From: Mytilus trossulus
Lineage: Eukaryota > Mollusca > Bivalvia > Mytilida > Mytilidae
Assembly (NCBI RefSeq): GCF_036588685.1
Contig: NW_026963313.1
Location: forward strand, 682,001 to 746,000
Direction: 5' to 3'
DNA: 64,000 bases
Part shown: in pieces, positions 1 to 11,980 of the stretch
Position numbering within the stretch: the first letter of the stretch is position 1
Layout of the letters: each line of letters starts with the position of its first letter
Program-made: the position numbers and the translations under genes
Notes under the pieces: generated by a model
What the model was told of the DNA's origin: nothing
What the model saw: only the letters and a program-made list of their open reading frames with translations
Database searches by the model: none

Positions 1-370
1 CCTTCGCCCGTCATCGTCCTTTTTGAATTTCAACGGCTTCTCTGAAACTACATCCTAATTGAACCAAACTTGGCCCGAATCATCCTCGGTCATCAATAAA
101 GGTGGCCGTCATGGTTAAAAACGAAAATTGGGGTGAATTGAAGTTTTTGGCTTAATTCTCTGAAACTAAAGCATGTACAAAAAGCTCGTAGCAGGTCAAG
201 ATCTGTGCGTTCTGAAATTTTTAGATTTATCAGACAACACGTTGTTGGGTTGCTGTCCTTGTAAAGGTATTTTTACCAAACAATTTTAGGTTTTTGGTTT
301 TCAACAAGAATATAATTAAAGATAGAGATAAATTGTAGTTTTTCTTTTGATTTTTAGGCAAACATGTATT
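1..370 (+). repeat. Dispersed repeat family 1, partial copy
   Basis: It contains CTCTGAAACTAC, AACCAAACTTGGCC, GGTGGCCGTCATGG and GTCAAGATCTGTG in an order that recurs at 16785-17690 and 23620-24160. I recognise it as common in mussel sequence. It is cut by the window start. Confidence 0.65.
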
Positions 371-389
371 TTGAACCTTATGAGAAATG

Positions 390-740
390 GTTGCCATTAA
401 AACAACTTTCCGATAGAGACTAAATGACACACCAATTAACAATTACATGTCAACTTATGACTTTCAACAGCAAAACCTATACCGCATAGTCAGATATAAA
501 ATTACCAAACAAACGAAAACCATTGAATTACAGGGACAGACACATACATACAGAATGTGTCGGGGTTAAATATGTTAGCTGGATCCCAACTGTCCCCTTA
601 ACCTGGTACATTGGTGAAACAGTACAACAACAAAAACGAACTATACACATCAGTCGAAAAAGGCAAAACTCGTCAGATGGATACAAACAGAAATACATCT
701 AACAAAACCCTTGATCTTTTTTCTCGACTTTTGAGTTTGA
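390..740 (+). repeat. Dispersed repeat family 2, diverged copy
   Basis: Shares GAATTACAGG..GACAG, CACATACATACAGAATGTG and GGATCCCAACTGTCCCC with the copies at 18085, 26385 and 49385. Confidence 0.65.
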
Positions 741-1460
741 CTATCAATTTGCTATCCTTCAGCTTTTTTTGGTGAACAGATCACCAAAGAATATTTTTGG
801 AATAAGATACATATTCTTATCATCACCATGATAAAATGCAGGATATTTTCCTAAATTATGTAAATTTAACTACAACGAATGTATTCCAAAGAATATGAGT
901 AAGAAAGAAACTGATAACTGGATCTTTCAACTGAAGAGGAAATAATTGTTAATTTGTTTTTTCCCATGTAATGTAGTTTTATAACAGAAAATACTTATCC
1001 TTTGGCTGTTGTTTGATTGAGATTAGAAAGAAAACCACTTGAAACACACTTATTTGAAATCAGTCAGTACCGAAGGACGGAAATGTTATATTTGTTTTAA
1101 GTGTTTATAAAAATGAATGACAGAAATAGAATTCAATAATAATACCATAAAAAGTCTAAAATTTAAAAGGACATAATTATATTTTAACTTACATGTTTAA
1201 CAAAACAGAAACTTTATATATAAATGAAGAACTATTGCGATAGTTGTAACAGTAATTCCATACCCGCCCACGATAGAATAAAGTTGGGCATTATGTATTC
1301 TATTCTGTGCGTCTGACCGTAGGTCTTCACATTTTTAGGTTAAGTTTTTGTTTCATTTATGTTATCAAGAAAACACATCATTTATGACAACTTGAACTGT
1401 TTATATTATGCCGCAGAATACGGTTTTATATCCTGATTACACAGTTAAAGCGTTTCGGAC
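600..1460 (+). repeat. Segmentally duplicated upstream block, copy 1
   Basis: Aligns with 14370-15240, and in part with 26700-27105, through long shared stretches such as AACGAACTATACACATCAGT, TGCAGGATATTTTC and ATAACAGAAAATACTTA. It lies upstream of gene 1 as the others lie upstream of genes 2 and 3. Confidence 0.75.
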
Positions 1461-1470
1461 GCAATAAATT

Positions 1471-2400
1471 ATTACACGTGTTATTTTTTATTTTTTACAT
1501 CACTTGGTCAATACCTTTCAGTCCCTGAGGATATCATCAGTTCAGTAGCCAGTGTTTTGGTACTGACATGATTGAACAAATTTTACTAATTTAAAATTTG
1601 TCCGTTTATCAATTTAAGTTAATAATGAAACAAAGGTTTCAACTCCCTCAGGCAAAGTTGGATTTAGATAAATTTGGCTATTTATGTTAGGTATTTTTTA
1701 CATATAACTCTTCGACGACTTCTGGTACTTATACATCTTCGAATTTCAAATGTTTGGCTTTGAGCGTTCCTGATTAAGGTAAGTCCAGAAAAACGTGTTG
1801 TGTTCCATAATTTTTTTACTGAACATACACATGCGATTAATATATTCTAACAATTCTATATTCTCAGATTAAAATAATCTGGTTGAAACAAAATATCACA
1901 ACAACTTGAAACGTAGTCAGTGTGACGTTACCTTTTAGCTTACAAAAAAGATTACTCTACATTACATGTATTATTAGTTCATGAAATAATCAAACCTAGG
2001 TTGATGGCAGGCACCCTTTTATTTGCATGTCATATAGATATGGGGACGCACATAAAAAAGGAAAAAATCTATAAAAAGAGAAATTCTAACAGTGGCAAAC
2101 ATTTCATATTGTTAAACGTTATGCCTCTAACAAAAGATCAATTAGACCAGATCTTAACATAAGGTCAATATGGCTGAAATCTTAAGTCGACTCCTTACAA
2201 GACTAATTTCCGATTATGACGATTTAAACAAGTTTTAAGCGATTTTGTCAACATTTTACCTATATTAGATATATAGAAAATTTAAATAGCGCAAACTTTC
2301 AGAAAGACAAGATCTATAATTAAGTCAAATGACCATCAATGTCACTCGTCTACATTTTGAAGTTGGTTCCAGTTTGTAAAAAATAAATGCATTACTGGAA
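1471..2400. other. Unrecognised AT-rich spacer
   Basis: No coding signal on either strand. About 1700-1800 faintly resembles dispersed repeat family 4. Nothing else recognised. Confidence 0.4.
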
Positions 2401-3070
2401 AGGGAGAAATATATAAAGGCAACAGTAGTATACCGCTGTTCAAAACTCATAAATCTATGGACAAAAACCAAAATCGGGGTAACAAACAAAAACCGAGGGA
2501 AACGCATTAAATATAAGAGGAGAACAACGACATAACACCGAAACGTAACACACACAGAAACGGACCAAGCATCAGACAAAACACCACGAAAATAACAAAT
2601 ATAACATGAAAACCAAATACATGATTTTGGGATAGACAAGTACCGTGCCACGTCTTATCTCAAAAATAAGAGAATACACAAAAGACTCAACGTTAAAATG
2701 CAACACACACATAAACGAACAATAACATAACAATGGTGATCTTCCTGACTTGGTATAGGACACTTTTAAAGGGGAATAAAAGTGGTGGGTTGAACCTGGT
2801 TTTGTGGCATGCCAAACCTCGCACTTTAATGGCAAAGTTAAATATAACATTGAGATGACAACATAATATTGCAGGACTACAATACAAATAAATAGGAGAA
2901 CATATTAGACAAATAAAAATATGATTAATAGATAACAAAAAGCATCAGGTTTAAAATTCAATACGCCAAAAACTCGCCTTGTCCACACAAAAATCAACAG
3001 TGACGCCCAGATATAAAAGATCGAAAGTGAAAAAAGTACAAATTTGTACAGCACTGAAGATCAAAAGTTG
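2400..3070 (+). repeat. Dispersed repeat family 3
   Basis: Contains AGGCAACAGTAGTATACCGC, AAGAGGAGAACAACGA and GTGGGTTGAACCTGGTTTTG, words I recognise from a frequent mussel repeat. The 3' end carries a family-4-like piece (CAATACGCCAAAAACTCGCC). The minus-strand open frames here are by-products of the repeat. Confidence 0.65.
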
Positions 3071-3886
3071 AAAGGTTTCACCAAATACGGCATTGTTTTT
3101 ATGCCCGGGATAAGAACATTCTTATTATATAGAACAATTCATGCTATTGCAAACAGTAATTTTATCAAATGTATATGAAATAGTTAACATAAAGAAACTG
3201 AAGTATTAACTAATTACAGAAAACTAAACCCGAATACATAACGCCAAGATATAAAAGATCGAAATCGTACAATGAGAAATCGTACAATGGTTTTCGTGAA
3301 GTCACGAGGAGATTCAATATGGCTGAACAAAATAGTCGGCGCATGTATACAAATGAAAATGATAAGATCATAGTGTTAGAGAATTGAATGTTTAAACATA
3401 AAGAGGTATGTCATATCCTAGAAAAATATCTAACAAAACGAACTATTTATATTGACAAGCTCTGCATGGATTATAAACAATATTTTTTGGGGAATAAGTG
3501 CGAGCTGAACCTAGGTCGCAATTTCGAACATTTTGAAATAGAAAAAACCCGTAGCTCTATGGTCCGCAAATAGTATAAAAATAACATAAGGACATAAGAG
3601 CTACGGTTCAACAGCTTTATTATACCAAGCTTTACAGATGTAGCTTCAGTTACAAAACTTTAACATGAATTTATTCAAGATTTTAATATAATTCAAAGTC
3701 GATTTAAAGCTTTTAAATGTCAAGATATCGACTTGAAAAAATGCAAATTTCTTTTTACTATGTCCCTATTACGCTTCCGAAATAGAACACGAAAATATAT
3801 TCGCTGGCACCTTAACACAATTCCAATTTAATTTTTTGTCTGGGCTTTTATTAAATCTTTAAGAATGTTTTAGAAATAAACAATGT
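3071..3886. other. Spacer upstream of gene 1
   Basis: No supported gene. A 61-codon open frame at 3388-3573 has no recognisable features. Confidence 0.35.
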
Positions 3887-3903
3887 TTTATACTTCAAAT
3901 AGG
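3887..3903 (+). promoter_or_regulatory. Conserved upstream element, gene 1 (putative core promoter)
   Basis: TTTATACTTCAAATAGG lies 102 bp before the ATG. Nearly the same word occurs 104 and 101 bp before the ATGs of genes 2 and 3. TTTATAC is TATA-like. Promoter function is inferred from position and conservation only. Confidence 0.45.
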
Positions 3904-3988
3904 TTAGTTATGATGGCATATTATAAACAGAGTTCCTGACTAAATACTTGGGATCATTCTTGTTCAACAGAGGCTCTAAAGTGTAATT

Positions 3989-4256
3989 ATGGCATCGATT
4001 TCACAACTTACGGAGGAAGAGGGAAACTTCACTCGATTTTTCTTGCTCAATTTTAAAGTATCACCTGAGATTGCAAGGAGATTCTTTGACGGAGTATTTC
4101 CACCAACACATTTAGCTCAAATCATCAACAATAGTATGAGTGTCATCATGAAGTTGAACAAATCCAAAAGAATAAATGCAGCCCAATTAGAAATACTAAG
4201 AGGTGTCCCTGGAACGGTATGGCCTTCATATCTCCCTCCGATGACCGGAACAACAC
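3989..4256 (+). CDS. Gene 1 exon A: N-terminal half of HEPN domain
   Basis: It encodes 89 residues plus one base, starting MASISQLTEEEG. The pattern FxLLNFKVSPEIARRFFD followed by WPSYLPPMT is characteristic of the first helices of DZIP3-like HEPN domains. The donor is CAC|GTAAAT, and reading past it meets a stop soon after. Genes 2 and 3 carry the same exon at 16218 and 33939 with the same donor phase, which supports the boundary. Confidence 0.85.
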
Positions 4257-7200
4257 GTAAATATTTATTTATAGAGTTTATAGTTGTCTAACGCATCTAT
4301 TTTAATAAAGGTGTCACTTCAGTGCTGTTTTGATAATCCAACGTTTATTTAAAATCAAAACTAAATAAAAAAAAAACGCTTAAGAAATCCATAGCCAACG
4401 TAAAGCAAGAAATCAGAGCTTTGCCTGAGAGAGATGTGTTCATTAATTAAAGTGATTTCCAAAAATATGTTAAGTTAACACAAATAACGAAGTACTGGCT
4501 ACCATCGTGACAAACCGCATCCGTGATATGAAACATTAATCAGCCAAAGGTCAAATGAAAATGATATAAACAATAATAGGTCATCTTATAGCCTGAGCAT
4601 AACCATAAAGTTAAGAACGCTATAATTAATTATCAAAAGTACCAGGATTATAACTAAATACGCCAGACGACCCTAGAATTCTAGATTATATAGACAATAA
4701 CTGTTTAGTGTTTATGAATATATCAGCTGTATTAGTACAAGGCTCGGAAACAAGGTGCATGCGAGCTTTTATCAAGCTATAACACCTGTTTCGAGCCGAG
4801 TACAAATAAAGCTATCCTGCAATTAATTCTGTAAAATTATTTGTGTTTTGAAAGACACAAAAACACATGTTTTGCATTTATTTTCGATTTGAAATCCCTT
4901 GAAGCCCGTGTAATACGAATATTGAAATACTTCAGCAGATATTGACACTTTTGGTTTTTTTTCCAGCAACCTGTTCCAAGGACTTTGATCTGACAATGAT
5001 GATATGTCTGTTACGTAATATCGGAGGTTTAGCTAAACCCATCAATGGATGGGATCAACTTCCGCCTCCGAATGATACGTTGCCGGGAGCGCATTTTGCA
5101 ACGCTGAAGTGGTACAGAAATCAGTTGGCACACACAACAGTTTCCTCTATGGATAACAATGCATTCGCACTCAAATGGACTCAAGTTGATCATGTATGTT
5201 GTAACAAGTAAAGCAAATTTCTTTAGTTTACATATTCATAATTGTAAATTACACATAAACAAAATAATAAAAAAATGTTAAATTACATGCCATTGGGTGG
5301 TGTATATATAAAATAAGATATTAGTAAAACATTATTCATAAAAAAAATATAATCAATTCAGTTTGTATGGTGCCGAACAAGTATGTTTACATGTCTATAT
5401 GAAATTTGCTTCCCTTCCATTTACAAAAGGTTCACGATTAGGTAAGGTAGTCAAAATATAAAAGACACACCATTCCTCCCCAGCTAGCTAGGGCTCTTGA
5501 AATAGAGTATGATGTTCGTAACGAAGGATATATTCCGTTATGTTCTCTTCACAAATGAGATTATTATCAATAACTTGTATACCTTTCTTGTTTTAGGCAC
5601 TGACATCTTTAAATAATGGTCAAAGACCACAACAGGTCACTGAAATCTTGAACTACGATCTTGATGGAGAGCAGGCAAAACTATTAGCCAAAGAAGAACT
5701 TAACCAACTGACAAAAGATTATCTGGATTGTGAAAAAGAAAAAGAACAGATAGAAATTGATTTCACTAATTACAAGGAGGAAAATCTTCCAAAAAACATT
5801 AAAGGTTTGTTGTAATTTATCAATATAACCAGTGTTATGCTTGACTTAACTTAACACTTGCCTGTTAGACACGACATCAAAAGATAAATGTAGGATATCA
5901 AACTTAATTCAAATAGTTTGGGTGTTGGGCGTAAACGTACTGTAAGTTTCGTGTATCTGTCAGGTGGGGGAGGGGAGGGGAGTGAAGTTAGGTATCAGTG
6001 AAAAAACATGTGAACTAATTTTTTTTATCCTACATTGAGCTTTTGATGTCGTCCCTTATAGTTTGAGACATTCAATTTATTTTATTTATCTTTTTTTCCC
6101 GTAATAAAACAGACGATATAAAAATCTTGTGTCATGTCAATTGTTCGTGTTAATGTTGTTGTTTTTTATTTGGAAATTATCTTTATCCTTACAGAAGTAA
6201 ACGCTGCTTTCGTTGAAACATGGATAACAGAAGACGAAAGTTTTTGTGAGACAATGGGATCAGAACTTGTTTATGACAAAGTAAAGGAATGTAGCTGTAT
6301 TGTTGTAACATCAAATTCAGGATCAGGAAAGACGGCCACCATCCGACATATCGCATTAAAATTTAAACTGGAAGGATTTGAAATTGTCCCCGTAGAGTCC
6401 CCACATGATATAATCAAATACAAAACAAATAAAACACAAATATTTCTTATTGATGATGTCCTTGGTAAATACGATTTAAGTCCGACCATGTTGGGTGAAT
6501 GGGAAAAAATAAACGAAACGTTAATTAACTGTATCAACACGAGATTAGGTTCAACAAAATTATTGTGTACACTGAGATTACAAATAGCACTCCAAAAAAG
6601 ATTTAAAAATGCATCCACAATTTTAAACAAAGTAGTCATAAATTTAGAGCACGCGTCTTATGCTCTTTCAATAGAGGAAAAGCAGAATATACTAATGAAA
6701 CATCTAAGGAGAAGTAATCTAGAAAACGAAATTAAAACAAAGGAGATTGAAATAATGTGTGAAGCGAACTATGCATTTCCTCTTCTATGCAAATTGGTGT
6801 CAAATAATGATGAAAGATTCAAAGAAAGAATCATATTTTTTAGGCAACCATTATCACTTTTAAAAGAAGAACTTGATAAAATGAGTAATGACAATAAAAA
6901 GTTATATTGCATTTTGATATTATGTTTGTTGTTTGATGGTTTATTAAGTAGAAGTGTGTTTGACATTGACCAAACTGAATCTGATAAGAAAATATACAAA
7001 ATAATGAAAACATGCGGACTACAGAGCGACATATCTAAGAAAGCACTTGAGGAAAGCGCTTATTCAGCTGTAGGATCTTATTTCACAAAGGACAGTTACA
7101 ATTTCCGGTTTATTCACGATGCTCTTGAAGAGACTGTGGGTTGTCATTTCTGTACTTTGAATCCCGAAGAAATGTTTTCAGAATGTAATATCTTATTTAT

Positions 7201-9649
7201 TAGAGATCGAGTAAGAGTTCAGTTACATACAAATGCTGATGAAAACACTGTGGTTTTACGGGAGGATGAACTAAATGAGATTCGTCTTAGACCGTTATAT
7301 CATAGATTTTTGACCGAATTAAAATCTGGAAGATTTTCTAATTTGTTGATGAGTCAACTTTTTAATAGTAGAATCTTTGTTAATATATTTGGAACCCATT
7401 TAAAACCTGATCAGAGAACTTTTGATGAACCTTTTTCGAAGTCTAGTTCCGAGTGGCAACGGAGCATCTTTCAGTCTATCTTTCAAAAACAATCGAAAGA
7501 TGAATTCAAAGATAACAGAGACGCCATTAATCGAGTTATGGAGGCTAAATGTAAAAGAAGTACAATCATGCACTGGATTGTGGCCTTCGGCTGTTATGAA
7601 TTCTTTCGATATGCTTGGAGCGTGTTGACACCTTCAAAACGTAAAGAGATTCTAGGTAGAGACTATAAATCAAAACCCTTATCAAAGTCATTCTTTCCTT
7701 TAGCAGTTCTTGGTGGAAGCTTAGATATTGTAAAAGAATTAATTGATACTGGAGCAGATGTTAACTGCTTTTCAGAATTTTTTGAAACTCCTTTATATAT
7801 CGCAGTTAAGTCAGGAAGCTGTGATATGGTACACCTACTTTTAAAAAAAGGAGCTCATATAAATCTACGATTATGGTTTGACATGAAGGTTCCTATTTTA
7901 GTCATTTCAAACAACAACCAATTAACCAGTTTGATTCTAAAATACGATTTAAACCAGACCAAACTTCACAAAGCAGTCCGAAATAACGATCTACATATTT
8001 TGAGATCAAATATATCATGCAAGATTATTGATTCTAAAACAAACAGCGGATGGACAATCCTACACTATGCTGTATTATCAAATAATATAGAAGCTGTAAA
8101 GATTTTATTCCAAGAAGAATTGTATCAAAACGATGATTTGGTTTTGCGTAGAAAGCCGACACCAAAAGTAAGCATAGCTGACAATAACGGGCTTAACGCA
8201 GTTCATCTAGCAGTTATAACTAATAATATTGAAATACTTTCAATTCTGCTTCGTAAAAGAGTTGATGTTCATGCTCGTGATGATTTTGACAGAACCCCTT
8301 TACATTACACAACTAGTAAAATTGCTATAGAATTATTGCTAACTCATAGCTTTCAAAACCAGTGTTTTGCGACTAAGCTTAATGCAAATGACTTTAGGGT
8401 GTATGAAATACCACGTATATCTGTTTTCAAGACCACATGGTTAAACATAATTGTACACACTTCTTTTAGAAAGTTTTGTCGAGATTTTATTAATATGCCT
8501 GACAGTGAGGGAAACACACCTTTGCATTCGGTTATAACAAGGTGCATTTTAAAACAGCAAAGCAGTGATTGTATACAAACATTATTAGAGAATGGGGCCA
8601 ATCCTTGTTTGTTCAATGACATGGGCATTTCAGCATTAGAGCTAATTGGAAGCTACAGTGGTACAGACGAATACATCAATAACAGTGCAAAATTTATACA
8701 ATTACTCAAGAAGACTCATATTATATTCGCTTTTTTCATGTTCGTCCTTATTACATTCGCTATATGCCTACTAAAGAGTATTCCATACATACTTCATACG
8801 GAAAGTCAAAATGCGAGTTATTGCAATGAACTTGATACACAATCGGATAATATTATCTTATTACAGTTGACGAGAAGCCGTTACATTATATTACTGGTTA
8901 TTGTACCTTTTTTGTTATTTTCGTCAATAATGTATGACAATAGGTGTTCAATTCACATGCGATGGTTTTTACTTTTGTTATTGGTAGCATGTGGTTCTTT
9001 TGTATTATTTGGTGCATATGTGTACATTCAATTCGTATATAGCAGCATCTTTAAAATAACTGTATTTGTTATTTTATGTATGTTGAGTATAAAGATAATG
9101 GGAGTTTTAACATATATTTTATTCAAGATATTTAAGGATAGGAAAGTACTAAATATAAAGTTCTCAATGTTGTACGAATGTTGTATAGTGTATATTTTAA
9201 CGTTTTCTTTTTTTACAATTGTCCAAATTATTTATATTGGTGAATCAGAATTTTATACACTGCCCGATATAAATACAATGAAACTAACAGCTTTAAATTG
9301 TACAGAGCTTATTCCTAACAATATATCATGTTCTGCCTATAATATCACTTACACAATGGGTGTAGATTTTTTTGTACAGTGTCGTAATGACCTAAATTTT
9401 ACAAGTTATAATGGTACATTTATAGTAGCTTCAGAAGTTATACACTGGTCAGTAATGGTCTGCATAGATTTAATTTGGTTACATGTTATATGTATCTATT
9501 TTGTTTTCTACTGTTTATCAGTATTTGCTAGGAAGGTAACAACACTATCTAAGTATTATGGAAATACACCAAAACTAAAGTTGTATCCTTATCCGGAAAT
9601 ATTTTTGTTTTTCTATGTAATCATCCTTGCATCAGTACATCTAATATAA
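3989..9649 (+). CDS. Gene 1: HEPN(DZIP3-type)-nSTAND NTPase-ankyrin-multipass membrane protein, intact (join 3989-4256, 4967-5193, 5597-5804, 6195-9649)
   Basis: Four exons join in phase (phases 1, 0, 1) into about 1385 residues. Residues 1 to about 215 form a DZIP3-like HEPN domain with the R-x4-H motif RNQLAH (R140-H145). A charged helix (about 195-234) leads to a P-loop NTPase with Walker A SNSGSGKT (Lys280) and Walker B IFLIDDV, resembling the novel STAND family nSTAND3. A winged-helix-like stretch (FRFIHDALEE) follows, then about seven ankyrin repeats (about 730-1047) and six or seven hydrophobic segments (about 1076-1385). STAND proteins are ligand-triggered switches, and HEPN proteins of this type are often RNases. 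The predicted role as an immune-type sensor is inference. The start is the first ATG of exon A, and sequence around it is conserved in gene 2. This is the only complete member here; without transcripts, the exon joins rest on phase and on conservation of splice sites among paralogues. Confidence 0.85.
4257..4966 (+). other. Gene 1 intron 1
   Basis: Bounded by GTAAAT and a T-rich CAG acceptor. Contains a short family-4 repeat piece at about 4636-4670; nothing else recognised. Confidence 0.75.
4967..5193 (+). CDS. Gene 1 exon B: HEPN core with R-x4-H motif
   Basis: It follows a pyrimidine tract and CAG acceptor and ends CAT|GTATGT. The 227 nt length is identical in all three paralogues. It encodes DFDLTMMICLLRNIGGL, then KWYRNQLAHTT. 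The RNQLAH hexapeptide fits the HEPN R-x4-6-H consensus used for metal-independent RNA cleavage in many HEPN proteins; activity here is inferred only. Confidence 0.88.
5194..5596 (+). other. Gene 1 intron 2
   Basis: GTATGT to TTTTAG. Collinear with gene 2 intron 19377-19774 (for example TTATTATCAAT.ACTTGTATAC before the acceptor). Confidence 0.78.
5597..5804 (+). CDS. Gene 1 exon C: HEPN C-terminus and charged helical linker
   Basis: The acceptor is TTTTAG|GCA and the donor AAAG|GTTTGT. It encodes 69 residues plus one base, beginning ALTSLNNGQRPQQVTEILNY and ending in a Lys/Glu-rich segment (CEKEKEQIEIDF) likely to be helical. It is too short and too interior to stand out as an open frame, but the same exon at 36337-36544 in gene 3 is also 208 nt with the same splice phases. 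Confidence 0.82.
5805..6194 (+). other. Gene 1 intron 3
   Basis: GTTTGT to TTACAG. Holds a G-rich patch near 5965-5985; nothing else recognised. Confidence 0.75.
6195..9649 (+). CDS. Gene 1 exon D: nSTAND NTPase, ankyrin repeats, membrane domain
   Basis: A single 3455-nt exon after acceptor TTACAG. The frame stays open for about 20 codons upstream, but those lie in the intron because the acceptor and the codon split G|AA match gene 3 exactly. NTPase: Walker A with Lys at 6329-6331, Walker B FLIDDVLGKY near 6450. Ankyrin repeats run from about 7680 to 8640 (for example GADVNCFSEFFETPLYIAV and EGNTPLHSV). Hydrophobic segments lie near 8717-8791, 8881-8935, 8960-9030, 9040-9125, 9178-9240, 9445-9515 and 9595-9646. 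The loop before the sixth has five N-glycosylation sequons. I do not recognise the membrane domain as a named family. Confidence 0.88.
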
Positions 9650-11768
9650 TCGAACAAAAAATCAAAACTTAAAATTTGGAAACCAAAAATTTATAATAAC
9701 CGACACATATTAAAGAGCTATCCAAAAAGGTTCCAAAACCAAATAGTCAAATCCATCTAAGGTTGATCTTACTCAGGTAGTTGAAACCTCTATTTCAAAG
9801 TTAATGAAGAACAATTTTTAGAAATATATGTTATCAACCATGTGATTCTATGCTCACCGACATGTGTTTTGTTGTAAAACATTCTCAGAAATCTGCTGGT
9901 TAGACTTCTCCGAGTGATATATACTCGAGGGTAAATACGTTCGACACGTTTTTGTCTAGTTTACGCTGAGTGCAAAGAACGTACAGTCCGGCGGCTACGG
10001 CGTAAATTATTTGTCATAACCGTTATATTTGTGGACGGAGATTTTCTGGATGCCAATATCATAAAGTTTCCGGCAATTATATGTCCATTGTCCAAAAACT
10101 CTTTTTCGTAGTTTATCCACTGCTTATTATTAATTTTATAAATCATCTGAATTCCTTATATGTGATGAGTATAAATAGGATGAATATATATGTAAATAAA
10201 CTTATCATATATTCAAGGATTGAACTTTGTACGCCTGACACGTGTTTCATTTACAATGCCCATCATGAAACAGACAGGCGAAATATGGCAAAGGAACTTT
10301 CAAACTCACAAGTCGAAAAAAAACTGACACGCTATGACATGTGCAATCATTGCAATATCTAAAGTCCGTTAGATACTATAAACAATAGGCATTTTTGCAC
10401 TTGTCCCAAGTCAGGAGTTTCTTATGTATAATACGGAGTTTAGTATGACGTCCATTATCACTGAACAAGTATATATTTGTTTAGAGGCTAGTTAAAGGAC
10501 GCCTCCATGTGCTGGAGTTTTTCGCTTAATTATAGACCCATTAGTGGCCTTCGGCTGTTGTCTGCTCTATAATCGGATTGCTGTCTCTGTGACACATTCC
10601 CCAGTTCCATTCTAATTGTATCATCTTTCTGACTTTGATATTACATTCATGGTTCATTTGTCCATGTCAAGTTGTTGTTGTTGGTCTGTTCCTCAGACAT
10701 TATAGGACACATATTAACTATTTGACGAAAGCTTAAGGGATCATTAAAATATGTACATGTCTGCTTGGCATGGTCATTTGACCTAGACTGCATTTTCATG
10801 TTTCGATTACCAATGTAAAATTGCCATGTTTTTTTGTGTGTTATTAGTGTTTATAGTTGCTTTAAATTTGCTATCATACTTTAACTTTAACATACATATA
10901 GAAAATAACTGTTATATAAGCCAAGATTCTGTACGACAAGTAAACACTCAGGACATCAAACAACATAAAAAAAACTATAGACTTTCCATGAGTAACTCGA
11001 CTATACTGACATATAAGACACATGTTAAATGTACCCAAAATACAGAATTCAACAACGCAGTAAACATACAACAACTCAGCACAACATGATCCAACGGATC
11101 CATGCGTATAAGAAGGTAAAAACATAATGGACGATACAGGATATATTGTTAACGAACAACTTCGTCTCCAAAAGTGAAAATAAGACATTTTAACTAAATA
11201 CACACATCTCGGCCAAACAGTCGGAAATAGGTCACGTTCGGTACAAAGCAGACAATACGACGAAGATGGTTAACCACACACAATCTAAGCGGGATAAAAC
11301 TGTCGTTAGTTAGTTTATACACTGATACTTTGTATATATCAACCAACTCGTGATGGTATGACATTTTTGATCTTTTTGAGCAGTTTCTGCGTAAGAAAGA
11401 CACTCCTGTTCATGAAGTTCGTATAGTTTGATCATGTACGGGCATAACGAATCAATATGTAGACACCATACGACGAAACAGAGGGTAGGTTACTGCTGAG
11501 AAATGTGAAATTCAAAAAATGGAAGTAAAAATTATCACGTTTGTCATATATTTTAGTCTGAATTCGTCCATTTGTCAATATTGGGGAAAAGATACAGGCA
11601 AGAAGTAGACCTTCTAGTATCAGTAGAATCCTTTATTTCAAGTTTACTGAAATGTATGAGATGCAATCCTGACTGAAATATGGGTTTTCAGTGAAAGGAC
11701 ATCATATATATATTTGAAAGTAAAATTTGGAAAGGTGCTATTTCTATTTATCTTTTAGAAGGTTCTTT
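9650..11768. other. Spacer downstream of gene 1
   Basis: No gene supported. About 10380-10680 resembles frequent mussel repeat words (CCTTCGGCTGTTGTCTGCTC, GACACATTCCCCAGTTCC), also seen at 28400-28490 and 52935-53015. Confidence 0.4.
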
Positions 11769-11980
11769 ATTACTGTAAATTCAGAAATTATTGCGTGCAT
11801 CTATTATTGCGATTTTGTCATCTTACAATTGAATGCGATTTTAATTTTTACGATTTTGAGAAAAGTCATGCTTAATTCAGTTAAAATATTACAAATGCGA
11901 GTTTTAATTATTGCGTTCAAAACTCAGTCGCATTATTCGCATAATTAAAACCTCGCAATAATTTCTTAATTTACAGTAAT
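11769..11980. mobile_element. MITE-like element with about 27-bp terminal inverted repeats
   Basis: The left end ATTACTGTAAATTCAGAAAT is mirrored at the right end (ATTTCTTAATTTACAGTAAT) with few mismatches. It has an internal GCGAxxTTxxxATTAT-type repeat structure and no coding capacity. Confidence 0.7.

Noticed and set aside
2325-2938. Overlapping minus-strand open frames rich in Tyr, Phe and Leu
   Set aside because: They fall inside a recognised dispersed repeat, with no domain or splice support.
6134-6194. An upstream ATG giving exon D its own start with a hydrophobic leader
   Set aside because: The acceptor TTACAG at 6194 and split codon match gene 3 exactly, and the upstream codons are not conserved in the paralogues, so this is most likely intron.
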